Counted from the stretch's first letter, positions 1-7,983 are shown. The stretch is DNA of 40,401 bases from Clostridiales bacterium (GCA_012517815.1 JAAYUF010000134.1:1-40401), one strand, 5' to 3'. Translations and numbers: made by a program. The notes: generated by a model not told the origin, from the letters alone.

Positions 1-1979
1 ATATCCTCCTCGTTTCGCAGGAGGCTTAACACAATGCGCCCCACCTCGACCAGGCAGAACACCAGCGCCAGCGAGCAGGCGATGATCAGCCCCGTGCGCC
101 ACGGGCCCAGCGCGCTCAGGCCGAGGCCGCGCCTGCGTTCGGGGCGCCGCGCGGGCCCCTTGCCGCCGCCGCGGGGTTGGGCCGGCGGCACGGCCATATC
201 CGCCAGGTAGGGAGCGTCCGGGGAGCAGGCGCCCTCGGAAGCGTACGCGGCGTCCGGATACGCCGCGTTTTCAGCGGGGTAGCCGTCCTCGTAGCCGAAG
301 GCATTCCCCTCGGGGTAGGCGCTGTCGGCCGGGGGCAAGCGCGGATCGGCGTGAAACGCGTCCGCCGGGTCGAGAGCGCCCTCTGGAAAGAGGGCTCCCG
401 GAGGAGGCGGATATCCGCCATCCCCGGAGTACGCGGAGCCGGAGGGGTACGGGCCGGCCGGGGCGTAGCCGCCGTCGGCAGGGTATCCGGCGGCCGGGGC
501 GTAGCCGCCGTCGGCGGGGTATCCGGCGGCCGGGGCGTAGCTGCTGTCGGCGGGGTATCCGGCGGCCGGGGCGTAGCCGCCGTCGGCAGGGTATCCGGCG
601 GCCGGGGCGTAGCCCCCGTCGGCGGGGTATCCGGCGGCCGGGGCGTACGCCTGCCCTGACACAAAACCGGCCTCGGGGGCGTACCCGTTGCCCGAAAGGG
701 AGTCGGCCGTCGGTGCATATCCGCCGTCCGAAGCGAGCACGGCGTCCCGAACAGGCCTGTTGCCCAAAGCAGCCCCGGCCTCGGTGGCATATCCGCCGCC
801 TGCAAGGGATCCGGCATCCGGCACATACGCGTTGCCGGCAGAGGTCTGGCCCGTCGGCTGGGAAGCGCCCCGGGGATAGGCTTCGCTCTCTACAACCGCT
901 CCGGCGGCGTAACGCCCGGGCGCGTAGGGTGCGCCCGCCGTGGGGAAAGGCAAGGGCGTTCGCTTTTGCGCGGACGCGCCAAAACGCCCCGTCGGTTCGG
1001 CGGGGTTTCGCAGGGGATCGAGCGGTTCTTCAAACGCTCCCCGTTCAAACATGGCGATATCGCTGACGCGCCACACGGCGGTGTTCTCAAAAGCAGGCGT
1101 TTCGCGGGTTTTCCAGCCCATGGCCTCCCAGGGGTCGACGCGCGGTTCGGGCGTCTGCGCAAGCTCCCGGATCGTAACCATGGGCACCGCCTGCGCGGCC
1201 TGCGCGCGTTGCGAAACCCCGTGCCGGGGCACATAATCGCGCCCGGAAGGGCTTTCCTGCGCGCGATCGGTTACGGGCGGCTGCGCCTGTTCGGGCGGCG
1301 GGTCCGGGTGACGCGCCTCCGCCCGCGCGGCGGCGTCATCCATGCGGCCGTTCATCGGGAAGGGCATGCGGCCGTCCGCGCCGGGACGGTTTGCGGCAAT
1401 GGCCTCGGCCTGCACCGCGGCGGCTTCCCGATACGCTGAAAAAGGCGTCGCGTTGCGCGGCGCCGGTTGCTCTGCGGCCGGGCCTGGCATGGTACGCGCG
1501 AGAAAAGCCGGCGGAACGCTCTTTCGGTATCCGAGGGCGTCCACATCGGCATGAGGCGGCGGGGCTGAGGGCGCGGCCGCGGCCGGCTCCCCGAGGCCGT
1601 AATCGTATCGGCTGCCGGGAAGCAGCTGCGTGGGCACGCGCTGCCTGCGCACGCGCGTGTTGCCGGTGATGCGGTCCGCCACCGAAATGGGCGCAAACAG
1701 ATTGGGCGCGCCTTGCGTCCCCGGCCGGCCGTCAGCCGTCGGGGATTGGGGCACGGTCCGATCGGCGTTTTGCGCGCTTTCGGGCCGGGCCGCGCCGCCG
1801 GGCGTCCCAAAGTAGAGCCGATATGGGTTTTGCGCATCCTCGTGCCCGGCGACGCCGAAAGCCCGGCGGGTCGCGGACGGGGGCGCGGCGCGGTCGGGCG
1901 CGTCCTCGCTTCCGGGCTGGTCCGCATCCCAGGCGGGGGCGGAAGAGGACGCGGCGCGCCGCGGGGCATCCGGTGCCAT
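1..1979 (-). CDS. Membrane protein with long Pro/Ala/Tyr-rich N-terminal region (3' end outside window)
   Basis: An open frame runs without a stop from an ATG at 1979 to the window edge, about 659 codons. An AGGAGG ribosome binding site lies about 8 bases upstream (1988-1993), which fixes the start. The first ~620 residues are low complexity, rich in Pro, Ala, Gly, Tyr and Asp and probably disordered. Residues ~443-508 are a 12-residue tandem repeat of the type YAPAAGYPADGG. A basic patch (RRPERRR) then precedes one hydrophobic helix at about residues 628-648 (GLIIACSLALVFCLVEVG), and the frame leaves the window soon after. This predicts a cytoplasmic disordered tail, one membrane anchor and an outside domain that cannot be seen. 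The missing domain could be a sortase, a carboxypeptidase or another wall enzyme; I cannot tell. Other long frames in this stretch are shadows of its biased composition. Confidence 0.75.
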   Translation of the reverse strand, partial: MAPDAPRRAASSSAPAWDADQPGSEDAPDRAAPPSATRRAFGVAGHEDAQNPYRLYFGTPGGAARPESAQNADRTVPQSPTADGRPGTQGAPNLFAPISVADRITGNTRVRRQRVPTQLLPGSRYDYGLGEPAAAAPSAPPPHADVDALGYRKSVPPAFLARTMPGPAAEQPAPRNATPFSAYREAAAVQAEAIAANRPGADGRMPFPMNGRMDDAAARAEARHPDPPPEQAQPPVTDRAQESPSGRDYVPRHGVSQRAQAAQAVPMVTIRELAQTPEPRVDPWEAMGWKTRETPAFENTAVWRVSDIAMFERGAFEEPLDPLRNPAEPTGRFGASAQKRTPLPFPTAGAPYAPGRYAAGAVVESEAYPRGASQPTGQTSAGNAYVPDAGSLAGGGYATEAGAALGNRPVRDAVLASDGGYAPTADSLSGNGYAPEAGFVSGQAYAPAAGYPADGGYAPAAGYPADGGYAPAAGYPADSSYAPAAGYPADGGYAPAAGYPADGGYAPAGPYPSGSAYSGDGGYPPPPGALFPEGALDPADAFHADPRLPPADSAYPEGNAFGYEDGYPAENAAYPDAAYASEGACSPDAPYLADMAVPPAQPRGGGKGPARRPERRRGLGLSALGPWRTGLIIACSLALVFCLVEVGRIVLSLLRNEED
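458..650 (-). repeat. 36-bp in-frame tandem repeat (12-residue unit)
   Basis: The octamer GGGGCGTA recurs at 460, 496, 532, 568, 604 and 640, exactly 36 bases apart, giving a little over five units. The units differ at only a few third-codon positions plus one Gly-Gly to Ser-Ser change. On the minus strand they encode YAPAAGYPADGG units. Looser versions of the Tyr-Ala-Pro spacing continue on both sides. Near-identity at the DNA level suggests recent expansion by slippage or unequal recombination. Confidence 0.9.
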
Positions 1980-2543
1980 ATCCCCAACCTCCTGTGATGT
2001 AGCGATCTGCCTGCAACCACCCTGCCATACTGTGACGGTGCGCGGTTCAACCTGATACAATCCTTAAAGCAGACTGTAATTATACACCCGCTTCACGAAT
2101 TTGTCAATTTTACGTAACAGATGGAGCGATTCTGTAAAAACGATTCTCCGGCTGATGAAAGCTGCTCAAACCGGCCTGCGCGGCGTGCGGCGAGCGGTGA
2201 CACGGCGGCGTTTCCGAAAATAAACTCCATGCCGTTTTCGCAAACGAATAAAAACGGTACGCCCCCTTCCGCGTCGGGGCCAAGATCGACGCCCGCTGGA
2301 CGGCCGCACGACGCTGCCCTTCGGGCGAAAGGGCCGGCGCGCCTTGCCGGGAGGCGTCCCCTCCCCGAACGTCGGCCCTCTCCGTATGCCGGGGCACGCA
2401 AATGCCCGGCCGATCTGCCGTGCGGGGCCGGCCCAAACGGCGGGCGTCGCTGCGCAAACGCACTTCGCCCCCCATCGGCGGTGCGAAGCGGACGCTGAAA
2501 AACAATCGATCCCGCGGGGGGGGGACAAATTTGCCGCAAAGTA
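1980..2543. other. Intergenic region, no convincing gene
   Basis: This stretch separates the minus-strand membrane protein from the tRNA-Thr promoter. Several overlapping frames of 120-150 codons exist on both strands. All are rich in Arg, Pro and Ala, lack a recognisable domain, and none has a good ribosome binding site. I regard them as chance frames in G+C-rich DNA. The A+T-richer part next to 1990-2120 probably holds the promoter of the membrane protein gene, but I cannot place it. Confidence 0.5.
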
Positions 2544-2572
2544 TTGCATTTTCAACCCTGTTCGTGTATTAT
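2544..2572 (+). promoter_or_regulatory. Promoter of tRNA-Thr
   Basis: A -35-like TTGCAT (2544-2549) and a -10-like TATTAT (2567-2572) are separated by 17 bases. They lie about 20 bases before the first base of the tRNA. Confidence 0.6.
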
Positions 2573-2592
2573 ATTGCCGTTGCCCGAAAATC

Positions 2593-2668
2593 GCTGATGT
2601 AGCTCAGTCGGTAGAGCACATCCTTGGTAAGGATGAGGTCACGCGTTCGAATCGCGTCATCAGCTCCA
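2593..2668 (+). tRNA. tRNA-Thr (anticodon GGT), CCA encoded
   Basis: The acceptor arms GCTGATG (2593-2599) and CATCAGC (2658-2664) pair perfectly, followed by discriminator T and an encoded CCA. The anticodon stem CATCC/GGATG encloses loop TTGGTAA, giving anticodon GGT (Thr). The T arm is GCGTTCGAATCGC. The 3' part from the anticodon loop onward is duplicated at 13238, marking this tRNA as the attachment site of the element. The tRNA is complete on this side, so it should still work. Confidence 0.97.
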
Positions 2669-2706
2669 AAGCGAAACCCCCACGCCGTAAAGGTTTGGGG
2701 GTTTTC
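2624..2706 (+). repeat. attL, 83-bp direct repeat including tRNA 3' half and terminator
   Basis: This 83-bp stretch starts in the tRNA anticodon loop and ends after the tRNA terminator. It is identical, base for base, to 13238-13320. Homology breaks at both ends (C against T before it, G against T after it), as expected for an attachment core. Confidence 0.95.
2674..2706 (+). terminator. Terminator after tRNA-Thr
   Basis: AAACCCCCA pairs with TTGGGGGTTT around a loop of about 12 bases and runs into TTTTC. It lies a few bases after the encoded CCA. It is part of the 83-bp repeat, so a second copy stands at the right end of the element. Confidence 0.8.
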
Positions 2707-2738
2707 GTTTGCTATATAAATATAATAGCTACTTTGGC

Positions 2739-2768
2739 TTTGACAGCAGAATTGACAGCAACCCAGAT
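2739..2768 (+). promoter_or_regulatory. Putative integrase arm site, left (paired TTGACAGCA)
   Basis: Two TTGACAGCA-type motifs lie 12 bases apart (2739-2748 and 2751-2760) and are followed by ACCCAGAT. The same 30-bp block recurs with one mismatch at 13109-13138, inside the right end. Paired short repeats at both ends of a tyrosine-integrase element are typical of arm-type binding sites. The function is inferred. Confidence 0.5.
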
Positions 2769-2840
2769 TCTTGACGGGGGAAAAGTGTGTTCTTTCTGTT
2801 CCTTTCTTGTTTGATTTGAAAAAAATAATCACACCTTGCA

Positions 2841-2950
2841 GGTCAAAAGGGTTAAAAGTCCTTAAACCCATACAACACAACAAAAACACGCGGGTCAAAA
2901 GGCGGGTCAATTAGGGGTCAAAAGGGTTAAAAGCCCCTCTGGGCGGGTCA
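2841..2950. repeat. Cluster of GGTCAAAAGG motifs at left end
   Basis: GGTCAAAAGG-type motifs occur at 2841, 2893 and 2916, with shorter GGGTCA versions near 2904 and 2945. They sit between the attachment repeat and the end of the integrase gene. The reverse complement is clustered at 12966-13060 near the right end, so the two clusters face each other. They are candidate binding sites for the integrase or excisionase. Confidence 0.5.
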
Positions 2951-4084
2951 GATCAAGCTTGCCATGGCCTCCATACCCCGCCGCTTTGTTACCGTGTCGC
3001 TGTGAACGTACCGTTGCATGGTAAAAGCAACGTTTGTATGCCCGAGTATTTCCGAGAGCGTGCGCAGATCGTTGCCGGATTGTACCCACATTGTGGCGAA
3101 CGTGTGCCGGAGGGCATGAACGCCCCTGCTTTTTAACCCTGCCCGTTTCAGGTAAGCTCGCAAACTTCGAGCAATGTTGTTTCTGTCTGCTGGCTCACCG
3201 GTCACGGTTGCGAATACATATTGCTCACCCTTGCCGGGTTCGCCGCCCTGCCATGCCGAACCGGCGCGTACACGATCAAGGCGCTGTTCCCTGCGCTGAA
3301 CGTCTAGCAGAGCCCGGAGCTTTGTGTTTGTGGGGATGAACCGAACGCCTGCTTTTGTTTTTGGCGGGTTAGTGATGCGCTCGTTTGCCCCATTGCGCTT
3401 GATGGTATAGGTTATCTGGTTGACGGTAATGCTTTCCTCGCCTACATCACACCAGCGCAAGCCGCACAATTCAGCCACGCGCAGGCCTGTACCCAAGACG
3501 AACCGCAGCGCCCGCCCGTGTGTGCTATCAGGCAGAACGGCAAGAAGGGCGGCAACTTCCTCCGCCGACAGGCATTCAATGGTTTTGGCCTCCTGTTTAG
3601 GTAACGTCACAGCATCGGCAGGGTTATGGAAGATTAACCGATTTGCAACCGCTTGCCCGAGAGCAACGCGCAGGACATTGAAAAAACGTTTGACGGACGC
3701 AGGAGCATAACCATCTTTGGCTTTACGGTTTACCCATGATTGGATATGTTCCGAGCGCAACCCCTGCAACTTATACTTCCCAAGAGTTGGGAGCAAGTGC
3801 ATAGATACAATTCCTTCATAGGCCGAATAAGTGGAAGGGCGCACACCTTGCGCCGCGTATTCATGCAGCCATGTTTCTAGCCATTGCCCCACAGTAAGCG
3901 CGGCAGGCTCCACAAATTCACCGCGATCAATCTTTGCCTGAATATCGCGTAGCTTCTTTGCAACTTCATCGCGTGTGCTGCCGTATAGGTATTTGCGCTT
4001 TCCCTGTGCATGGTATGCGGCTGTCCAACGACCATCTTCGCGCTGGTAGATCGAACCTTCGGCGTTACCGCGTTTCTTGCTCAT
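2948..4084 (-). CDS. int: Tyrosine recombinase (phage-type integrase)
   Basis: This 378-residue protein has the usual three parts. Residues ~10-60 form an AP2-like arm-binding domain (GSIYQREDGRW). Residues ~64-165 form a SAM-like core-binding domain. Residues ~170-370 form the catalytic domain. Catalytic residues seen are Arg202 (GTGLRVAELCGLRW), His323 and Arg326 (HALRHTFA), His349 (LGHTN) and nucleophile Tyr359 (MQRYVH). The ATG is preceded by AGAGGAGG. It catalyses insertion and excision of the element at tRNA-Thr. The gene sits next to attL and is transcribed toward it, the usual arrangement. Length and active site look intact, so the element may still be mobile. Confidence 0.96.
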   Translation of the reverse strand: MSKKRGNAEGSIYQREDGRWTAAYHAQGKRKYLYGSTRDEVAKKLRDIQAKIDRGEFVEPAALTVGQWLETWLHEYAAQGVRPSTYSAYEGIVSMHLLPTLGKYKLQGLRSEHIQSWVNRKAKDGYAPASVKRFFNVLRVALGQAVANRLIFHNPADAVTLPKQEAKTIECLSAEEVAALLAVLPDSTHGRALRFVLGTGLRVAELCGLRWCDVGEESITVNQITYTIKRNGANERITNPPKTKAGVRFIPTNTKLRALLDVQRREQRLDRVRAGSAWQGGEPGKGEQYVFATVTGEPADRNNIARSLRAYLKRAGLKSRGVHALRHTFATMWVQSGNDLRTLSEILGHTNVAFTMQRYVHSDTVTKRRGMEAMASLI

Positions 4085-4118
4085 ACTTACCTCCTCTGAT
4101 AACCGTAACTATTGCTAA

Positions 4119-4625
4119 CTAGAAAGGTAAATCGTTTATTTCGATTTTATCGAGCTTTTCAAGCTCTCCCTTGAGCCATGCCTGAAACATTTCACCGGCT
4201 GCTTGATTGTCAAGGCTCATTCTATAAAATGGTAACATTCTGTCGAAAAAATTTACCAGCTCCTTGGCCGACGTTTTAAGAATTACAACATCATCAGGAT
4301 CATAACCGTCTCCGCTATAATCGCTATTCTTTTCAACATCGACTTCCGTGAAAAAACCTTTGCACTGTCTTAACGTGCTTTGGATTGCGATGATTGATCG
4401 AGCTACATCGCCGTACGTTGTTACTTGTGAGTTACCTCTCCCGCAAAGCCATTCAAGCGATACGCCTAGTGAGTCGGCTATTCGCAAAGCAATATCTAAA
4501 GGCGGTACTTTCTTATTATTCTCATATGATGAGTATGTTGATGGTTGAATCTTCGCCTTTGCAGCAAATTGCTTTTGTGTCAGACCGAGGCGTTTTCTTG
4601 CCTCTGCTAACCGATTGTTGAACAC
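4119..4625 (-). CDS. XRE-family repressor (phage cI-like)
   Basis: This 168-residue protein has an N-terminal helix-turn-helix at about residues 5-60 (RLAEARKRLGLTQKQFAAKAKIQ, then SYENNKKVPPLDIALRIADSLGVSLEWLCG), typical of lambda cI/434-like regulators. The C-terminal part is acidic, of no family I recognise, and without an obvious autoprotease site. The start is GTG at 4625 with GGGAG upstream. It is transcribed away from the early genes, and a palindrome lies in the divergent promoter region. It probably holds the element quiescent by blocking the rightward promoter and its own. Confidence 0.88.
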   Translation of the reverse strand: MFNNRLAEARKRLGLTQKQFAAKAKIQPSTYSSYENNKKVPPLDIALRIADSLGVSLEWLCGRGNSQVTTYGDVARSIIAIQSTLRQCKGFFTEVDVEKNSDYSGDGYDPDDVVILKTSAKELVNFFDRMLPFYRMSLDNQAAGEMFQAWLKGELEKLDKIEINDLPF

Positions 4626-4667
4626 TTGATCACTCCCTTTTTAATGAAAAGTATGCTTTCTAATAAT

Positions 4668-4701
4668 AGAATACCACGGTATTGTATCATCGTCAATAGA
4701 A
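4668..4701 (-). promoter_or_regulatory. Leftward promoter of the repressor gene
   Basis: On the minus strand TTGACG is followed, after a 17-base spacer, by TATTCT, shortly upstream of the GTG at 4625. The palindrome at 4670-4683 overlaps it, which suggests autoregulation. Confidence 0.5.
4670..4683. promoter_or_regulatory. Putative repressor operator
   Basis: The half-sites AATACC and GGTATT surround a central AC, making a near-perfect 14-bp palindrome. It sits between the repressor gene and the rightward early promoter and overlaps the repressor's own promoter. A cI-like operator is the simplest reading. Confidence 0.5.
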
Positions 4702-4751
4702 AAAAATAGCACTATCGTGATTCGTGGTTGCGTTTATTGAGCATTCTACGT

Positions 4752-4780
4752 TTGCGTATTTATTGGCGTTATGGTATAAT
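4752..4780 (+). promoter_or_regulatory. Rightward early promoter of the element
   Basis: TTGCGT (4752-4757) and a consensus TATAAT (4775-4780) are 17 bases apart. An AAGGAGG ribosome binding site follows at about 4791 and the first early ATG at 4803. It should drive the replication gene block to the right. Confidence 0.7.
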
Positions 4781-4802
4781 TTCGGCGAGAAAGGAGGTGC
4801 GG

Positions 4803-4988
4803 ATGTTGGAGAATGTCACCATTCGGCTTACGGCGAAATCGAATCATGTTCCGCTTTGGGCGATTGCAAAGGCAATTAACGTAAGCGAGGCGACCTTCAC
4901 GCGCATGCTGCGTAACAAACTATCTAATGATGATACTCAAATCATCATGTCAGTCATTCACAAACTGGCAAGTACTCAGCAGAAATAA
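4803..4988 (+). CDS. Small helix-turn-helix protein, first early gene
   Basis: This is a 61-residue protein starting at an ATG with AAGGAGG about 7 bases upstream. That makes the upstream in-frame start at 4728 unlikely, because it lies before the promoter. The sequence around WAIAKAINVSEATFTRMLRNKLS reads as a helix-turn-helix of the XRE/phage type. It is the first gene after the early promoter, the position of a Cro-like or anti-repressor protein in temperate elements. The role is inferred from position. Confidence 0.7.
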   Translation: MLENVTIRLTAKSNHVPLWAIAKAINVSEATFTRMLRNKLSNDDTQIIMSVIHKLASTQQK

Positions 4989-5001
4989 GCAGGAGGTAAG
5001 C

Positions 5002-5175
5002 ATGGACAAACTGGTTTACACACGAGTAGAAGTCGCAAAGATGCTTGGTGTTGCTCTCTCTACCGTTGACAGAATGATTCGTGAGGGCGAGCTAAAGAGC
5101 TTCCGCCCTAGCCCTCGCCGCGTTCTGATTACGGCTCAATCGCTCGCTGACTACCTTGCTAAAAAGAGTGCTTGA
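5002..5175 (+). CDS. Excisionase-like MerR-type HTH protein
   Basis: This 57-residue protein starts at an ATG with AGGAGGT just upstream. The helix-turn-helix (YTRVEVAKMLGVALSTVDRM, then IREGELKSFRPSPRRVLIT and ADYLAKK) matches the HTH_17 excisionase fold: a winged helix that binds DNA and helps an integrase reverse integration. Its 3' end overlaps the start of the primase gene by about 20 bases, so the two are translated together. It may control excision, early transcription or replication start. Confidence 0.8.
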   Translation: MDKLVYTRVEVAKMLGVALSTVDRMIREGELKSFRPSPRRVLITAQSLADYLAKKSA

Positions 5176-5668
5176 TTCTCTTGCTATTGCCCGTTCTGCT
5201 GGACTAGACGTAAGGCGGCGAGGTTCTCGCTGGTGGGTGTGCTGCCCATTGCATGGGGAGAAAACGCCCTCCATGATGTTTGACGAACGCGGGCGCTTTC
5301 ATTGTTTCGGCTGTGGGGCGAATGGCGACGGTGCCGACCTGTACGCAGCCCTGTATAACGTACCGCTGGGCGAAGCCCTCCGCGTTGTCAGGGGCGAGAA
5401 CAGGAAACCACAGCCGCGCAAGCCGGACGGGCACGACCTACGGCGAGCGGTTGAAGCGTGGAAGGGTGAACGCTGGCGGGAAGCCTGCGCTATGAAGCAC
5501 ACAGCGCGGGCGATCATCAAGGAACTGGAAATCACCGAGCCGGACGGTGAGAAATTCTGGCAGGCCGTTGCAGACGCAGCAGCGGCAGAAGATACGCTGA
5601 ACCTGCTGGGAACAGCAACTCCGAGGCAATTTGTAGGCTGGATGGAGGCAGAACGTGACACGATATGA
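5156..5668 (+). CDS. CHC2 zinc-finger primase-type protein
   Basis: This 170-residue protein starts at a TTG inside the end of the preceding gene. Residues ~25-60 hold the DnaG-type CHC2 zinc finger: Cys30, His33, Cys50 and Cys53 in CPLHGEKTPS and FHCFGCG. The protein stops before any Toprim catalytic domain, so it is a stand-alone zinc-finger module. It overlaps the DUF3987 gene that follows by 14 bases. In many integrative elements such a pair works together as primase recognition part and helicase/primase part for element replication. Confidence 0.88.
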   Translation: MLKRVLDSLAIARSAGLDVRRRGSRWWVCCPLHGEKTPSMMFDERGRFHCFGCGANGDGADLYAALYNVPLGEALRVVRGENRKPQPRKPDGHDLRRAVEAWKGERWREACAMKHTARAIIKELEITEPDGEKFWQAVADAAAAEDTLNLLGTATPRQFVGWMEAERDTI

Positions 5669-7154
5669 ACTTGAACAAACCGAGTATGACGCGCTGGCGG
5701 ATACGCCACAAGGGCAGGCTATCCTTGCGGGAGCTTGTCCCTCCGCCGCTTGGAAACCTTTACCCGCTGCGCCGGTTGCGCCGCCTATGCGCCCTGAACT
5801 GCTGCCGCCTGTGTTACGCAGTATGGCGGAGGCGATTGCAGCAAACCAGAACGTACCGCTTGACTTGCCTGCATTAGTTGGGCTGGGTGTTGCCTCCGCA
5901 TGCGCCTGTGGGCGAATCGGAGTGCAGCTCAAGGCCGGATGGTATGAACCCGCGCAACTGTTTCTATTGGGTGTGCTGGACAGCGGCGAGGGTAAAACAC
6001 CAGTGTTTAAGTCCATGACCCGCACACTTTTTCTGTCGCAGGCGGACGAAAACAAGCGCCGCGCTGTGAAGATTGAGGCCGACAAAGCGGAGCTGGAAGT
6101 GTTGTTTGCCCGCAAGAACGAGGCTGTCAAAAAAAAGCAGACCCGAGAAGCACGCGCCATAGCGGAAGAGATTGCCGCTTTCCCTGCTGTACGCCTCATG
6201 AACCGGTTCATCGGCGGCGACGTGACCCCCGAACGCATCACCGAGATCATGCAAAACAACGACGGGGCAACCGCCCAGCTTGATGATGAAGGGGAGCTTT
6301 TCGAGCTTCTGGAGGGCAGGTATCAAGATATGCCAAACCTGAACCCATGGTTGAAGGGGTACAGCGGCGGCGTACCGTTCGCAATGGAGCGCAAGGGCGG
6401 GTCAACTATTGTTGAAAACCCGAATCTATCAGTGCTTGTACTGGCGCAGCATTACATACTGGGCGAGCTATTGGGCGCAAAGCGCATGAGCGGCAAAGGG
6501 TTTCTTGCGCGGTTCCTGATTGCCTGCCCCGAGCCTGTAAGGGAGTACGGCGCGGAACCGGATATACCCGCAGCCGTTACCAGCGGATACGAAGCCGCCC
6601 TTCGGCAACTGCTGGCGATCAAGTCAGCGACCCTTGCACTTACACCCGAGGCGAGAACCGTGTTCTTTGCTTGGCGGGACGAAGTGAGGGCGCGTCAATG
6701 GACTGACTGGCTACCGCTCAAGCGCGACGGGTTTTCTGCAAAGCTTGCGGGCAATACGGCGCGGCTTGCCTGTCTGCTCAAGCTGTGGGAGGATACAGGC
6801 ACAGACGAACCCATTGACGCGGAAACCATGCGTAATGCGGTTGCGCTGGCGCGATACTTTGTCGGGCACATGCTGCATCTGCTGGAGGGCGAAGGGAGCT
6901 TGACCTCTCCTGCAAAAGAAACCCTTGACCTGCTGGTTAAGGTAGGCGAGCCGGTGCAGCGAGAGCGGGAGATCAAGCAGGCGCTTACAAAGCGGCGCAT
7001 GTTCCCTTCCGGCGAGGCCGTGGACGCTGCATTTGATGAACTGGCGCGGGCGGGATACATCCGGCGCGTGGAAGTGTGCAGCGGCGGGCGACCCAGCCCG
7101 ACGGTTGAGCTGAACCCCGAGCTTTTGCCGAAGCGGGAGGCGGTTGAGCTATGA
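5655..7154 (+). CDS. DUF3987-type replication ATPase (helicase/primase partner)
   Basis: This 499-residue protein starts at a GTG that overlaps the primase frame. A P-loop-like motif GVLDSGEGKTP (residues ~107-116) is followed by a helical region rich in Lys/Glu (~125-180), then an acidic segment LDDEGELFELLEGRYQ that may be Walker B. The C-terminal ~90 residues look like a winged helix (REIKQALTKRRMFPSGEAVDAAFDELARAGYIRR). This layout fits DUF3987 proteins found next to CHC2 proteins in prophages and satellites, where they are taken to be replicative helicases. The next gene starts within its stop codon (ATGA). Confidence 0.82.
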   Translation: MTRYELEQTEYDALADTPQGQAILAGACPSAAWKPLPAAPVAPPMRPELLPPVLRSMAEAIAANQNVPLDLPALVGLGVASACACGRIGVQLKAGWYEPAQLFLLGVLDSGEGKTPVFKSMTRTLFLSQADENKRRAVKIEADKAELEVLFARKNEAVKKKQTREARAIAEEIAAFPAVRLMNRFIGGDVTPERITEIMQNNDGATAQLDDEGELFELLEGRYQDMPNLNPWLKGYSGGVPFAMERKGGSTIVENPNLSVLVLAQHYILGELLGAKRMSGKGFLARFLIACPEPVREYGAEPDIPAAVTSGYEAALRQLLAIKSATLALTPEARTVFFAWRDEVRARQWTDWLPLKRDGFSAKLAGNTARLACLLKLWEDTGTDEPIDAETMRNAVALARYFVGHMLHLLEGEGSLTSPAKETLDLLVKVGEPVQREREIKQALTKRRMFPSGEAVDAAFDELARAGYIRRVEVCSGGRPSPTVELNPELLPKREAVEL

Positions 7155-7660
7155 CCACATGGCAGGCTATGGCCGCTCTTGAGGGGCTGGGCTATCGGTT
7201 CGAGATCACGGCGGAGGGCAAGATCAGGGGAACGGTTGAGGGCAAAAAGCCGCCCGAAGCCTCCGGCCTGCTGGAGATCGTCAGGCGTGACCGCGATAGC
7301 GCGGCGGCATATGTGAAGGAACGGCAGGCGGGGGCTACCGTGGTTGATGATGGGAGCACCTACTCCATGTTCGACGCTGTGGCCATATGCGGGGCGATCA
7401 GGGACGGTGAAGCACAGCTATTCGGCATGGTGACATACCACCGGCGCGCCGATACCGTCACAATCAAATGGGAACCCCTTAACGGGCAAACCTCCGCCGC
7501 CCTGTTGGATACCCGCCGAGAAGCCCTCCGCAATGCCCTACAAGGCCGCCTGTGCGTGCTGGAAGTGCTGCCCGATGGGGAAATGACCGGCGACGAAATA
7601 GACCGTCTGAACGCCGAATACGGGCGCTGTAAGCGGCTACTGGAGGGATACAAACAGTGA
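7151..7660 (+). CDS. Uncharacterised element protein
   Basis: This 169-residue protein starts at an ATG that overlaps the previous stop by 4 bases. I recognise no family. The N-terminal 60 residues contain WQAMAALEGLGYRFEITAEGKIRG, a pattern seen in small phage proteins that precede replication genes. The rest is mixed alpha/beta, with no cysteine pairs and no nuclease motif. It overlaps the next gene by 4 bases, so it belongs to the replication operon. Confidence 0.7.
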   Translation: MTTWQAMAALEGLGYRFEITAEGKIRGTVEGKKPPEASGLLEIVRRDRDSAAAYVKERQAGATVVDDGSTYSMFDAVAICGAIRDGEAQLFGMVTYHRRADTVTIKWEPLNGQTSAALLDTRREALRNALQGRLCVLEVLPDGEMTGDEIDRLNAEYGRCKRLLEGYKQ

Positions 7661-7983
7661 ATGCAAAGCGCAAGGGTAGCGCAGGCGAACGGGAACTTTG
7701 CGACCTGCTGCAACAGGCGGGGCTTGCCCACCGAAACGATCAGATGTACAAGGGCGGTGTGGACAACCCCGATGTATCCTTTCAGGCTGGCGGGCAGATG
7801 TTTCACGTGGAGTGCAAGCGATGCGAAAAGCTTAGCTTGTATGATGCTATGGAGCAGGCGGAACACGACGCAAACGGGCACGCTGTGCCTGTGGTGATAC
7901 ACCGACGCAGCCGCAAGCCTTGGCTGTGTGTAATGCTACTGGAAGATTGGTTAAAACTGGTGGGAGGCCAAACAGATGTATAA
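7657..7983 (+). CDS. PDDEXK-type nuclease, Holliday-junction-resolvase-like
   Basis: This 108-residue protein starts at a GTG overlapping the previous gene. It carries the signature of the PD-(D/E)XK fold: an early Glu in GSAGERELCDLL (residues 7-18), Asp39 in NPDVSF, Glu52-Cys-Lys54 in FHVECKR, and Gln67 in DAMEQA. The order and spacing match archaeal Hjc-like and phage endonucleases. It probably cuts branched DNA during replication or recombination of the element. It overlaps the following gene by 8 bases. Confidence 0.8.
   Translation: MNAKRKGSAGERELCDLLQQAGLAHRNDQMYKGGVDNPDVSFQAGGQMFHVECKRCEKLSLYDAMEQAEHDANGHAVPVVIHRRSRKPWLCVMLLEDWLKLVGGQTDV

Noticed and set aside
458-650. CRISPR array
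   Set aside because: The 36-bp units are contiguous with no spacers and are in frame within a coding sequence.
116-2050. Several overlapping frames on both strands with Pro/Arg- or Gly/Val-rich products
   Set aside because: They are shadows of the repeat-rich membrane protein frame that starts at 1979 and has the only good ribosome binding site.
2093-2555. Overlapping frames of 125-148 codons on both strands
   Set aside because: No domain, no start signals and Arg/Pro/Ala bias. They fit chance frames in G+C-rich intergenic DNA.
5155-5668. Frameshift joining the excisionase-like and primase genes
   Set aside because: Both frames are complete in themselves and have the expected family lengths; the short overlap is normal in compact phage operons.
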